From: Ichthyophis bannanicus
Lineage: Eukaryota > Chordata > Amphibia > Gymnophiona > Ichthyophiidae
Length of the DNA stretch: 64,000 nucleotides
Assembly (NCBI GenBank): GCA_033557465.1
Contig: CM066031.1
Span: forward strand, 1,442,432,163-1,442,496,162
Direction of reading: 5' to 3'
Each line of letters opens with the position of its first letter. Positions within the stretch are counted from its first letter, which is position 1. Below, piece by piece: positions 44,375 to 54,649 of this stretch. The position numbers and the translations under genes are program-made. The notes below the pieces were generated by a model. It saw only the letters and a list, made by a program, of their open reading frames with translations, did no database searches and had not been told where the DNA came from.

Positions 44375-46130
44375 TAAAGATGTTATGACACTATTTAGTA
44401 TTTTTAATACCCAATTTCTTCCTTTACATTAAGCCCCTCCGGAGATCTTAAATGGTATGTCAGAATGACTTTCATCCTTGCTGGCTCCAAGAGTTACAAT
44501 GATCTCTCCTGTAATGCTCCTTTATAGCCAAAAACTGCTCCAATGCCAGTGTCATTCTTCTTTTCCTAGGCTCAAACATATTGTCCCCATAATGCGCCAA
44601 AACAACGATCTTATCAAACAGAAGGCTCAAAACACGAGTCTGCTGTACTACACTGTTATGCTATATGCGGAGTGAAGATGGGAGGGAGGAAGGAAGGCCG
44701 GCCCAGGCTAGAACCTTGTGCGGTCACAAAATGTGCCACAAGCACATGCACAAAGTTCAAAGGGTACCTTAAGAATGCAATAGTTGTTGCTCTAGTGGCT
44801 GTGAAAGTTTCAGTTCATGCTCGTCTAATGCATTATTTCCCCTCGGCATACACGGAAGGACTTGGGTTTTCTCTAGGTCAATTTCCTATGAGATGTAATT
44901 AAGGAAACTGATACAGCAGAATGAGTCAGCTTCTTAAATCATTGATTTTGTGATGCCTGACAACAAGAAATTACTCTGTTCCACAATAAAGTTAATAGTC
45001 AGAGGCATAACATAATATTTCATTACTTTTATTATCAATAATGTAGATATATTTTATGTTGTCTAATTAAAGTTATCTGTACCTCATTAACACCCTTTCA
45101 AAACAAAAGCGATTTATGGATTAATATGCAATAGCTGTAAAATGATAATTGGAGCACAACTCATACTGGGAGAAGCACATGTTAAAAATATTCCATAAAA
45201 TCAAACATGACAGAAAAGATCTTGATTCTGGCATACTTATGTTTAGTAACAGCTGATATTAACTGATAATCTCTCATCACTGGAGGAGGAAGCGAAAGCT
45301 AGGAGGAGGAGGAGGAGGAGGAGGAAAAAACACCGAGGTCTCCTGTCTTCCTATACATTTAGTTACAAGTACCCTGCCTGAAAGAGGTTGCAGTCTTAAC
45401 TCTTGCAGCTGTAACATGGCCTTTCCCTACCCAATACATGCATGACAGAGAAAACAAGTCATATGAAACAGAAAGAGTATCACAGTTTTATTAATACCAC
45501 CAAAAGATGCTGTGAACACCAGAACGCCTGTCAGATAGTGACTTCCGAAGGAGCACCCTGCTCAAGTACTGATGAACTCCCCTAATTTGGCCACCTGTCT
45601 TTGAATGAAGGCAGATCCCGGGGATTCACCCTGTAGCCGCAGCTAACCACAACCAGAGGCTAGAATAAGCTCCTCTTACCCACTAGTAGCAGGAGCTTAC
45701 TCTGCAGCTTGCAGGCTCCACACATGGCTGCTGTTACTGAGAACCAGTGGTGGAACTCCAGGTGCCTGTATGCTGATATAATATACAACTGCAAGTCCTT
45801 GAACAAGGAGAGTGCATTATATATTTGCTGCACATGTACCTTCTCTGCTAGTTCAGGAATTCCAGCTCCTAACACTGGCTAGGGGTAGTGGCTCCACATG
45901 CTTCTCACCCCCACACTGCCCCCACCCTTTCCCCAGTGTCCCGTTTTAAAGCATCCAACATAAAAACAATTTCTCACCAAGATTTATGTCCCCCTGGCCT
46001 ATCTTCCCACTTTCCTACCTCCATTACCAATCCTAGTGGGATTAACTCTTACTGGGAACAGAGGCAGTTGAAATTAAGAAAGGGGAAAGGCCTGGCACCA
46101 TACTAAATTCACAGTTTTCATTTCAGGATC
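44375..46130. other. Low-copy sequence with a (GGA)n microsatellite
   Basis: No coding region or known repeat recognised, apart from a purine-rich (AGG)n tract at about 45301-45326. It may be unique intron of the host gene. Confidence 0.5.
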
Positions 46131-46134
46131 AAAT

Positions 46135-46845
46135 AAAAACCGTGGTACGCGATTTATTTTTAAAATTGTGTTTAATGCATAAACCACATTTATATCTGGA
46201 ACACAAAGATTTTCATACAGCTGTTCAAATGTTTACAATTTACCGCCTTGATTATTGAAATATGATCTATTTGGACCTTCCAAAATGTGTTCTTAAACCA
46301 CTGCAGTTGGCCCAGAATGCAGCAGCACATGTGGTTCAAGGTTTAAAGAAATTTGATCATATTACTCCAGTTTTGGTTGCGCTTTATTGTTTGTCTATTA
46401 GGTTTTACCTGCAATTTAAATGTTTATGTCTTTACATCTTTTCATATGCAGGCTTCATCTGAACTGCAGTTGTCGTTGGCCTTTATGTGCCAGCCCGAAC
46501 CCAGAGATCAGTATCTCAAGGTCTTTTGAATGTGCCTCCAGTTACCAAAATCTGCTATGAAGCTACGTGTGCTCAGTCTTTTTGGTTATAGGAACCAAAT
46601 TATGGACTGCTTTACCCTCTGCTATTCATGGCATTCGTGATTATTTGGAATTTCATAAAGCTTCTAAGACCCATTTCTTTCGTCTTGCCTTTTCCTAAGT
46701 TTTAGTTTTAAGATTCTTACTAAATGTTGGACTTTTAGTTTGTCCTTGATTGTTTTGTTGATTGCTTTCTATGTATGTTTGTCTAGGACAGCTTAGAAAT
46801 TTATTGATATGCAACTATAAATATATTAAATAAAATAAATATCTG
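46135..46845 (+). mobile_element. Old L2-type LINE 3' part
   Basis: Diverged C-terminal RT remnant: LPKCVLKPLQLAQNAAAHVV (46280-46340) and FDHITPVLVALYCLSIRFYL, matching LQLAQNAAARI-HITPILESLHWLPI of the L2-type copy at 52180-52340. It ends in an AT-rich TAAAATAAAT tail near 46840. It is the oldest-looking LINE in the window. Confidence 0.7.
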
Positions 46846-47560
46846 CTCCCAAGCCACATGGTATCATCAGTAACCTCCCAAATTTTAACATGGACAGTGT
46901 AAGTGGCCTGCTCAAGGTTGTTCACCACCCTACATATTTCAGACCTAGAAGTATAGCACATAATGTCATGTCAATGCAGTTTGGGCATTCCTTTCTACTG
47001 ATCAAAGCAGCATGTTGCAGAGAGGCCTGGACAAATTTTCCTAGAATCTAGAATACTGCTTAAAAATTTAGGAACTGGCTGCCGAGACCTAGGTCACAAT
47101 GCTCTCCCCTCCACAAAACAAAGTGCATTAGAGTTCCTTTTTTAGGGCCTGATTTACTCTTTTCATATTTTCTACTGGAAAACAAATCTTTAATATATCA
47201 GGCCCTTAAAAGTGCCATTACACAGAGACAACAGAAGGTAGTGACCCTTTTCTTCCTCCCCCTGCCACCAACCCTGTTGAGTGCACTGTTAGCAGCATGC
47301 TTGTGATCTTTTATAGCTATACCTGAGACAACTTCCTTTTTTGCTTCATGGATCACCATGGCCTGGTTATATATATGAAACAGAAGTGTCTCTCTTATAG
47401 CCTCCGCACCCTGCCTTCATCCAGTCACACTCTCTCTTAGCTTCCCCCAGCCTTTACCCAGGTCTCTCAGTCCTCTCCCACTTTTCACCCAGTCTCTCTC
47501 TCATAATCCCTACACTCTTCTTTCACCATTCCACTTGCCTTGCTATTTGCAGCTGCAGTA
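46846..47560. other. Unclassified low-copy stretch
   Basis: No gene or repeat recognised; pyrimidine-rich at 47400-47530. Confidence 0.45.
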
Positions 47561-47561
47561 G

Positions 47562-47768
47562 AACGTCACACTTCTAACTTTCCCATCCTGATCGGCTCTC
47601 TGCAAGCTGCTTGAACTGCGTGGTGGTGGAAGTTTGACTTGATCTCATGGTTTCAAATCTCACAAGACTTGAAACCACAAGATCAGCCTGAACTTCCTCC
47701 ACCACATAGTTCAAGCTGCTTGCAGAGTGCCAGTCCCAGAGAGAAAGTAAGAAGTGCACACCGGCACA
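47562..47768. repeat. Foldback hairpin of about 200 bp
   Basis: Two arms of about 100 bp meet near 47663 with almost no loop: TGCAAGCTGCTTGAACT and GTGGTGGTGGAAGTT on the left pair with AACTTCCTCCACCAC and AGTTCAAGCTGCTTGCA on the right, with some mismatches. No coding content. It could be a foldback MITE. Confidence 0.75.
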
Positions 47769-48002
47769 TGAGATCTCAAGCATCATGTTGCTCTAAAACA
47801 CTAGACTACTCCTCTACTCCCACTTTATTATTGCTATTAATAGGCTTTAAATTTGCCTATCTCCAAATCTTTCACTATTCTAACAGTCCATTATGCGGAC
47901 ATCGTCATTTTGCTTTTGTTATGCTGCCACTACAATGTAAGCTGTCCTTTGTCAAGATACCTGTTGTATACTGCCTTGGATGAATCTCTTCACAAAGGCA
48001 GT
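47769..48002. other. Unclassified short stretch
   Basis: Contains GTAAGCTGTCCTTTGTC and CTGCCTTGGATGAATCTC, similar in style to LINE 3' UTRs, but not assigned. Confidence 0.35.
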
Positions 48003-48062
48003 TAATGTTATTGTTAAGTGCCGTCAAGTCTGTGTCAACAAATGGCGACCTTCTGGACTAGT

Positions 48063-50002
48063 CTGAAATACAAGAGATCACAGAGAGAGGAAGACAGGCA
48101 TCTGTATTTGGAAAAACTTAGAGAAGCTAGCAAAGTAGTCAAGAAGGCAAAGATTCAAAAGGAGGAGGAAATAGCCAATGCAATAAAATGGGGGGATAAG
48201 ACATTTTTCAGATATATTAGTGAGAAGAGGAAGGGCAAAAGTGGTATTGTTAGACTCAAGGGTGCAGGAGGGGGAATATGTAGAAACTGATAAGGATAAA
48301 GCAGAATTGCTTAACAAATATTTCTGTTCTGTGTTCACAGATGAAGAACCAGGAGCAGGACCTCAGAAAACACCCACAAATAGGAACAGAAACGAGGGAC
48401 ATCTTGAACAATTTTCAGAAGACTGTGTTCGTGAGAAACTAGCTCAACTTAAAGTAGACAAAGCGATGGGACCGGATGGGATAAACCCTAGAATACTGAG
48501 GGAACTTGGGGACGTTCTAGCAACTCCACTGACGGACCTTTTCAATGCTTTGTTGGAGTCGGGAGTGGTGCCAAAGGACTGGAGAGAGGCTCATGTGGTG
48601 CCTTTACACAAAAGCGGAAGTAAGGATGTGGTTGAAAACTACAGGCCGGTTAGTTTAACTTCGGTGGTGAGTAAATTATTGGAAACGCTGCTGAAAGAGA
48701 AAATAGTGAGGTTTCTCGAGTCCAGCGGATTACAGGAGCCGAGGCAGCATGGATTCACCAGAGGCAGGTCTTGTCAGACAAATCTGATTGATTTCTTTGA
48801 CTGGGTGACCAGAGAGTTGGACCGAGGGAGAGCTCTAGATGTGGTGTATTTAGATTTCCGTAAAGCCTTTGACACTGTTCCTCACAGGCGACTTATAAAC
48901 AAACTGAGCACCCTAGGGATGGACCCTAAAGTTACTGCTTGGGTTAGAAATTGGTTGGGTGGGAGGCGACAAAGAGTACAAGTAAATGGAGCTCACTCTG
49001 AGGAGAAGGATGTTACCAGTGGCGTGCCCCAGGGATCTGTCCTTGGTCCGATTCTTTTTAACATCTTTGTTAGTGATATAGCAGAAGGGCTGTCGGGTAT
49101 GGTTTGCCTCTTTGCAGATGATACCAAAATCTGCAATAGAGTAGACACCCAGGAAAGTGTAGATAACATGAGGAGGGATCTAGCTAAGCTTGAAGAATGG
49201 TCTAGAATTTGGCAGCTGGGATTTAATGTTAAAAAATGTAAGGTCATGCATTTGGGCTGCAGCAATCCAAGGGAGCAATACAGTATAGGAGGTGAAGTAC
49301 TTTTGTCCACTAAAGAAGAGCGGGACCTAGGCGTGGTTGTGTCTGATGACCTTAAAGTAGCTAAACAGGTTGAAAAGGCAACGGCAAAAGCTAGAAGGAT
49401 GCTTGGGTGCATACGGAGAGGAACGGCTAGCAGAAAAAAGGAGGTGATAATGCCTCTGTATAAGTCTTTGGTGCGACCTCATTTGGAGTATAGTGTGCAA
49501 TTCTGGAGACCGCACTTTCAAAAGGATGTGAACAGGATGGAGTCGGTGCAGAGGGTGGCTACTAAAATGATTAGTGGACTTCATTATAAAGCATATGAGG
49601 ACAGACTTAAGGATCTTAATATGTACACCTTAGAGGAAAGGCGGGATAGAGGTGATATGATTGAGATGTTTAAATACCTCCGTGGCATAAATGTTCAGGG
49701 AGAGAGTCTCTTTCAATTGAAAGCAAGTTCTGCTACGAGGGGACATGGGATGAGGTTGAAGGGAGATAGATTAAGGAGTGATATGTGGAAATATTTCTTT
49801 ATGGAAAGAGTAGTGGATCCATGGAATAGTCTCCCAGTGGAGGTGGTAGAGATGAGGACAGTAACTGAATTCAAAAATCCATGGGACCAACACAGAGGAT
49901 CTCTAAAGGTAAAAAGTGGACTGTTGTAGTTGTTGATATGGAAGGACAGACTAGATAGGCCATGTGGTCTTTTTCTGTCATCATGTTTCTATGTTTCTAT
50001 GT
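48063..50002 (+). mobile_element. CR1 LINE inserted in the RTE-2 3' region
   Basis: 5'-truncated CR1-clade LINE ending ATGTTTCTATGTTTCTATG, the short tandem tail typical of CR1. RTE-2 reads GGACTAG on the left and TAGTTGTCC on the right, consistent with a short TAGT target duplication. It contains the best preserved RT of the window. Confidence 0.85.
48220..49929 (+). CDS. CR1-clade reverse transcriptase, 569-codon open frame
   Basis: The longest open frame in the window. The ATG is an arbitrary internal one; the N-terminal part is in another frame (48063-48290, EKLREASKVVKKAKIQKEEE), so one shift near 48260 breaks the ORF2. RT blocks by residue: KAMGPDGINP (81-90), NYRPVSLTSVVSKLLE (140-155), YLDFRKAFDTVPH (210-222, catalytic D212), [17 protein letters not shown] (267-283), LFADDTKI (297-304, catalytic D300 and D301). 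The C-terminal domain runs to WNSLPVEVVE (about 532-541). The endonuclease is absent. All catalytic aspartates are present, so this RT domain could fold, but the element cannot be autonomous. Confidence 0.9.
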   Translation: MRRGRAKVVLLDSRVQEGEYVETDKDKAELLNKYFCSVFTDEEPGAGPQKTPTNRNRNEGHLEQFSEDCVREKLAQLKVDKAMGPDGINPRILRELGDVLATPLTDLFNALLESGVVPKDWREAHVVPLHKSGSKDVVENYRPVSLTSVVSKLLETLLKEKIVRFLESSGLQEPRQHGFTRGRSCQTNLIDFFDWVTRELDRGRALDVVYLDFRKAFDTVPHRRLINKLSTLGMDPKVTAWVRNWLGGRRQRVQVNGAHSEEKDVTSGVPQGSVLGPILFNIFVSDIAEGLSGMVCLFADDTKICNRVDTQESVDNMRRDLAKLEEWSRIWQLGFNVKKCKVMHLGCSNPREQYSIGGEVLLSTKEERDLGVVVSDDLKVAKQVEKATAKARRMLGCIRRGTASRKKEVIMPLYKSLVRPHLEYSVQFWRPHFQKDVNRMESVQRVATKMISGLHYKAYEDRLKDLNMYTLEERRDRGDMIEMFKYLRGINVQGESLFQLKASSATRGHGMRLKGDRLRSDMWKYFFMERVVDPWNSLPVEVVEMRTVTEFKNPWDQHRGSLKVKSGLL

Positions 50003-51060
50003 AGTTGTCCTAAATTGTGTTTGGTCTTCAATCAGGCGGCTCATTGTTGACAGACTGGCACGCATAGCTGCTGTTATTGTATCGATCCATCTCATTGCTG
50101 GCCTTCCTCTGACCTTCTACCTTGCCAAGCATGATGTCTTTCTCTAATGATCTCTCTCTTCGCATGATGTGTCCAAAGTATGAAAGTCGACATCTTGTCA
50201 TCTGAGCTTCTAAAGAAAGCTTAAGTTTCATCTCCTCTAGTACTGACTGGTTTGTTTATTGGGCAGTCCATGGTATACAGTATTCGTCACCAGCACCATA
50301 ATTAAAGGCATCAATTTTCTTCCTGTCTATATTTTTTTTTAACTATCCAACTTTCACATCCATAACACATTATTGAAAATACCATGGCTTGAACAAGTCA
50401 AATCTTTGTATGGAGAGAGACATCCCTGCTCTTGAGTATCTTGTCTAGATCCTTCATTGCCATTCTGCCAAGAGCAATGAATTGTTGGATTTCTTGACTG
50501 CTTGTTCCTTCTTTATTGATAGTTGCTCCAAGTAGGTTAAAGTTGTCCATTATTTCAATTTCTTCTCCATCAACAATGACCGTATTCATTTTGCCAGTTG
50601 TCAGGATCTTTGTCTTCTTAACGTTAATGTGCAGATCCATTTTAAGACTATATTCCTTGATCTTGAAAAACAAATGTTTCAAATCGTCTTCACTTGCAGC
50701 CAATAATGTCGTATTATCAGCATAGCAAAAGTTGTTGTCTTCCACCAGTCTTCACACCTCGGTTGTCTTCATATAGTCCTACTTCTCTGATGATTTGTTC
50801 TGCATATAAATTAAAGAGATAGGGGGAAAGTATGCAGCCTTGTCATACACCTTTGCTGATTTTAAACTATTTTGTTCCCCCTTGTTTCTTGATCAATGTA
50901 AAGGTTGTGCAAGAGAACGATCAGGTGTTCTGGTATACCCATGCTTCTTAATGTGGCCCAGAGTTTCTCATGGTTTACACAGCCAAAAGCCTTCCTGTAG
51001 TCAATAAAACATATATGGATATCCTTTTGGTATTCTTTTGTCTTTTCAAGGAACAAATGC
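50003..51060 (-). pseudogene. RTE-2 RT C-terminal half
   Basis: Segments on the minus strand: FLEKTKEYQKDIHICFIDYR, KAFGCVNHEKLWATLRSMG (51056-50862), CYADNTTLLAASEDDLKHLF (motif C as YADN, about 50730-50670), then DLHINVKKTKILTTGKMN and KLKLSLEAQMTRCRLSYFGH (50231-50028). Matches RTE-1; frameshifts throughout. Confidence 0.82.
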
Positions 51061-51203
51061 GTTGCAGTCGTAAAAATTGACCAAATGGCAATTTACTGCT
51101 CACATTCATTTTCAAACCATGGACCTTTTGGATATTACTATTTATAAAAGCCCGGAAGGTTTGGCTACTATGTTGTTTCGTAAACCAGTTCAGAGAAATA
51201 CTC

Positions 51204-51700
51204 TTGAAATATCAGAGCCACCATCCTGGATCTCTCCGTAGAGACTTGCCATTTGGTCAATTTTTGCGACTGCAACCCATTTGTTCCATGTTAGTGGAAT
51301 TCCACAAACATGCTTCCAATTTAAAAGCTTTTTTGCTTTCAAGAGGTTATCCTCATAAAGTGATCCAGTCAGCTTATTTAAGGGCATGTTATGTTCACAG
51401 AGAATGGCTTTTTTTGCATTCATCCCCTCCTGGTCCTACTGCTCAAACTGTGGATGATCATATTATTGGCATTTTGCCTTTTATGCAGAACATTTCCAAA
51501 GTGGTTACACTACTTAAGAAATTCTGGCCTGTTTTGAGTCTCCATCCAAGTTTATCCAAACCCCTTACTATTACCTTCACACGGGGTTCTAATTTATGTG
51601 ATATTTTGGTAAAATCAGCCTTGCCTACTGATTGTCCTTCGGCCAGACATTTAGATGTGACAGGCAATTATCAATGTATAGAGACCTTTTTCACTAAAAC
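51204..51700 (+). pseudogene. PLE-2 post-RT region
   Basis: Open frame with LKYQSHHPGSLRRDLPFGQF, LRLQPICSMLVEFHKHASNL and SRGYPHKVIQSAYLRA, the block after RT in Penelope-like proteins, where N-S-HP--L--N-PYGQFLR-RR-C is conserved. It ends in the LINE insertion near the spacer TGNYQC. Confidence 0.75.
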
Positions 51701-51703
51701 AAG

Positions 51704-52857
51704 GTCTACCTCAAGGATCATTTCTCTCAGCTCTACTCTTCAACCTTTACTTACAACCAATTTGCAAAATACTACAAGCCTACAACATTCACTACCACCT
51801 ATACGCAAACGACCTAATGATTTACACCATCCTAGACATAAAGAACCCCGACTACTCCACCATCTCATCCTGCATGACAGCAATATCAGAATGGTTAACA
51901 TTACAAAACCTCGAGATCTACTACAAAAAATCGGAAGCCCTTATAGTCACAAAAGGACTCCACATTCAAACCCCCCCAGACAACATAATAATAGGAAGCA
52001 GATCAATTCCTGTAAGAAATGAGGTAAAATACCTAGGAATTTACCTCGACCAGAGGCTCAACTTCCAGACCCACATCAGCAAGACCACCTCCAAGGTATA
52101 TTACAAAATGAAATTCCTGCAAAACCTACGTCCTCTACTTGAACAGAACAACTTCCGAACTGTGTGTCAAGCGCTAATCACACTGCACCTCGATTATTGC
52201 AACCTAATCCTTCATGGCTTACCCAAAAATGCAACCCAGGCCTTACAGCTAGCCCAGAACGCAGCAGCCCGAATAATCACAAGATCCAGCAAACAAGCTC
52301 ACATCACTCCCATTCTTGAATCCCTCCATTGGCTCCCCATCAATTCCCAAATAAAATATAAAGCCATAATGATGGCTTTCAAAATTCAACACAACCAATC
52401 TGCCGGCTGTCTAATAGACCTAATCCGAAGAGCCCCTGACAACAGATCAAGAACACAGCATCAAAACTCCCTTGCAAGCTCCACATCCCATACTGGAATC
52501 TCTCAGAATACCCTAAGGAGAGCATTCAAGCTCTACATCCCATCACTTTGGAACTCTCGCCCATGCCTCCTGAGAGCCGCCACAGACGTCAATGACTTCC
52601 GGACGGTCTTGAAGACTCATCTATTTACCAAACACTTCCATATCTCACCAATCGTGTAATGTATTGACTACCACGCCAGATAGACCTGAAATTCTCAGGC
52701 ACCCTGCAGAGCTCAAACTCTATGTAAATAGTTAAATTGTTAAATGTAAACACAGTTAACATCTCTTGTATATAGTTCTGAAAAAGCATTTTATGTAAAC
52801 CGCCTTGAGAATCTGAAAGGCGGTATATAAAAAATGTTAATAAATAAATAAAATTAT
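51704..52857 (+). mobile_element. L2-type LINE 3' part inserted in PLE-2
   Basis: It starts in RT motif B (GLPQGSFLSALLFNLYLQP), continues with motif C as YAND (YHLYANDLMIY), and ends with TGTAAACCGCCTTGAGAATC, GGCGGTATATAAAAAATG and (TAAA)n at 52840-52857. PLE-2 continues on both sides. It is the same family as the LINE at 23421-25920. Confidence 0.82.
51817..52659 (+). CDS. L2-type RT C-terminal domain, 280-codon open frame
   Basis: Open from shortly after motif C to the natural C terminus: SSCMTAISEWLTLQNLEIYY, KYLGIYLDQRLNFQTHISK, LITLHLDYCNLILHGLPKN, LQLAQNAAARIITRSS, ITPILESLHWLPINSQIKYK, and a last part with LWNSRPCLLRAATDVNDFRT before the stop. It has no catalytic motif of its own. 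Confidence 0.8.
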   Translation: MIYTILDIKNPDYSTISSCMTAISEWLTLQNLEIYYKKSEALIVTKGLHIQTPPDNIIIGSRSIPVRNEVKYLGIYLDQRLNFQTHISKTTSKVYYKMKFLQNLRPLLEQNNFRTVCQALITLHLDYCNLILHGLPKNATQALQLAQNAAARIITRSSKQAHITPILESLHWLPINSQIKYKAIMMAFKIQHNQSAGCLIDLIRRAPDNRSRTQHQNSLASSTSHTGISQNTLRRAFKLYIPSLWNSRPCLLRAATDVNDFRTVLKTHLFTKHFHISPIV

Positions 52858-52869
52858 CAATTTTGTTCA

Positions 52870-53277
52870 TTGATTTTGACCGGTTATGTTTGAAATGACC
52901 CTATCACAGGGGCATAATATCACTTTTACTGGTCCACCACTTGTACCTCCAGTTTTGTGGTGTACCTTTCATGATGTCCATGTAATTTAGTGTATGTGGG
53001 CCGTACCACCCATGCAGGTTGGGTGAACACGCCTCACGCTTGTGTTTATAAATTCGTTCAACCCCCATTGTTGAACATTGTTTGGCTTTGGGCCATAATT
53101 TTGAGGACCTTCACTGGCGAGTTGCAGATCATGTACCGCATGATCCCCGTGGTGGTGATAGGACTTCTCGCCTTCAATGGCTTGAACAGCGCTGGATTTT
53201 CACTTTACGCTCCATACATCCTCATGGTCTTAACTGGGAGATTGATTGGCAGAATCTATTCTAACATTGTCCAATGA
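52870..53277 (+). pseudogene. PLE-2 GIY-YIG-type endonuclease region
   Basis: VYVGRTTHA (about 52992) is the second half of the GIY-YIG core. Later FGLGHNFEDLHWRVADHVP, RGGDRTSRLQWLEQRWIF and IHPHGLNWEIDW (53082-53264) match the PLE domain end. Several frames are used. Confidence 0.75.
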
Positions 53278-53279
53278 AT

Positions 53280-53690
53280 AAGAGAATATCCCGGGTTTTG
53301 TGTGGGATGTTCCCTTTTCATTGGTGGTTCTACTCTTGACGGCATCATTCATCAGCCAATGATTGAATAGGTATTTTCTCAAAAGCAGCTTTTGTTTCTT
53401 CGGTGTTTCATGGCAGTTTTACTTTGTGTGCATGGAGGAATCTGATGACGCTTTAACCGAGTCACTGGAGAACTAAAAACATGCACGTTATGCGGTTTGT
53501 TTTTCCTCTTGAATTCAGCTTCCAATCTGCTACACTACCATTTATATAAGATAAATACTTTCATGATTTTATTGTGTTTGAACCACATTTGATTAAAATG
53601 GACATGTCCAGCTTTAGAGGTTGAGCAAATCACTCTCCTCCTGATAGCATGCCCAACAAAAATTAATAAGTTTTGAGAACGGTGCATATA
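53280..53690 (+). other. PLE-2 3' non-coding region
   Basis: No coding content; lies between the endonuclease end and the resumption of RTE-2. Assigned to PLE-2 by position. Confidence 0.5.
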
Positions 53691-54482
53691 TGGTGATTGT
53701 TCGTTGATAAGGCTTTCAAAGCTACCTTGACTTCTTCTTTCATCACCAATGGTTCCTGATCATAAGATATAGGTTGAAACGGCAGTTGGTCCACTTGATC
53801 TTTATGGTATAATGACTCTGCATATTCTTTCCACCTTTTCTTGATTTTCTCATCATCATTCAACATGGATCCTTGAGCATCTTCTAACATTCCAATTCGA
53901 GGCTGGAATTTTTTCTTTAATTCTCGTAGCTTTAGAACAGCCAAACTTGTTCTTCCTCTAATAGTTTCTGATTCTATTTCCTCGCATGTGTCATTGTAGT
54001 ACTTCTCCTTGTCTTGTCTTGCCGCAAGTTGGAAATCTCTGTTAAGTTCTCTGTCTGTCTTTCTCCTCTGGCTTTAGCTTCTCTGTGTTTCTGGACAATT
54101 TTTAGAGTTTCTTCAGTCATCCATTTTGGCCATTTTTGCTTTTTCACCTTATGTAGAGACTTATCGTTTTCTTCCAACACAACCTTCTTGATGTCATCCC
54201 ATAACTCTTCTGGAACTCTATCATTTGTATCCAAAGCAGCAAATCTCAGGCAATCCTTAAATTTCAGTGGTACATTCTCAAGGTCATATTTTGCTACATT
54301 CATGAATGACTTGCTCTTTTTCAACTTTAGCTTGAGTTTGCATACTAGTTAGTTGGTGAGCTGTACCACAGTCAGCTCCAGCTTTTGTCTTTGTTGATGT
54401 TATCAAGCTTATCCATCGTTGTCTTCCACAGATGTAGTCAATTTGATTTCTGTACAATCTAATGGATGAAGTCCACGTGTAC
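53691..54482 (-). pseudogene. RTE-2 endonuclease end and linker
   Basis: Minus-strand frames 54559-54284 (YTWTSSIRLYRNQIDYICG), 54324-53974 (NVAKYDLENVPLKFKDCLRF, KWPKWMTEETLKIVQKHREA) and 53944-53691 (MLEDAQGSMLNDDEKIKKRW, VKVALKALSTNN) align with RTE-1 at 35150-35935. The last frame breaks off where PLE-2 begins. Confidence 0.82.
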
Positions 54483-54649
54483 ATAAGAACATAAGATATG
54501 CCATACTGGGTCAGACCAAGGTCCATCAAGCCCAGTATCTTGTTTCCAGCAGTGGCCAATCTAGGTCATACATACCAAGCAGTTTCTCCAAAAGACACAG
54601 GTTCCACAATGCTTGTACTGCGTCAAGCATTGATATCCTGGGTCCCTTC

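Larger units (their letters stand above)
51062..53690 (+). mobile_element. Penelope-like element (PLE-2) inserted in RTE-2
   Basis: 5'-truncated PLE on the plus strand. The post-RT region (51062-51700) and endonuclease region (52860-53280) are separated by an inserted L2-type LINE (51704-52857). A non-coding 3' part (53280-53690) follows. The family differs from PLE-1 at 6040-13360. Confidence 0.75.
48003..54482 (-). mobile_element. RTE-2: RTE-type LINE on the minus strand with nested insertions
   Basis: The 3' tail is at 48003-48062 (TTGTTAAGTGCCGTCAAGTC, reverse of the RTE-1 end). Then a CR1 insertion (48063-50002), the RTE C-terminal and RT parts (50003-51060), a Penelope-like insertion (51062-53690), and the RTE linker and endonuclease end (53691-54482). 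The RT stretch between PCIDGI and the EKTKE block, about 300 bp in RTE-1, is missing at the PLE site. The right edge abuts CR1 at 54484. Confidence 0.82.
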
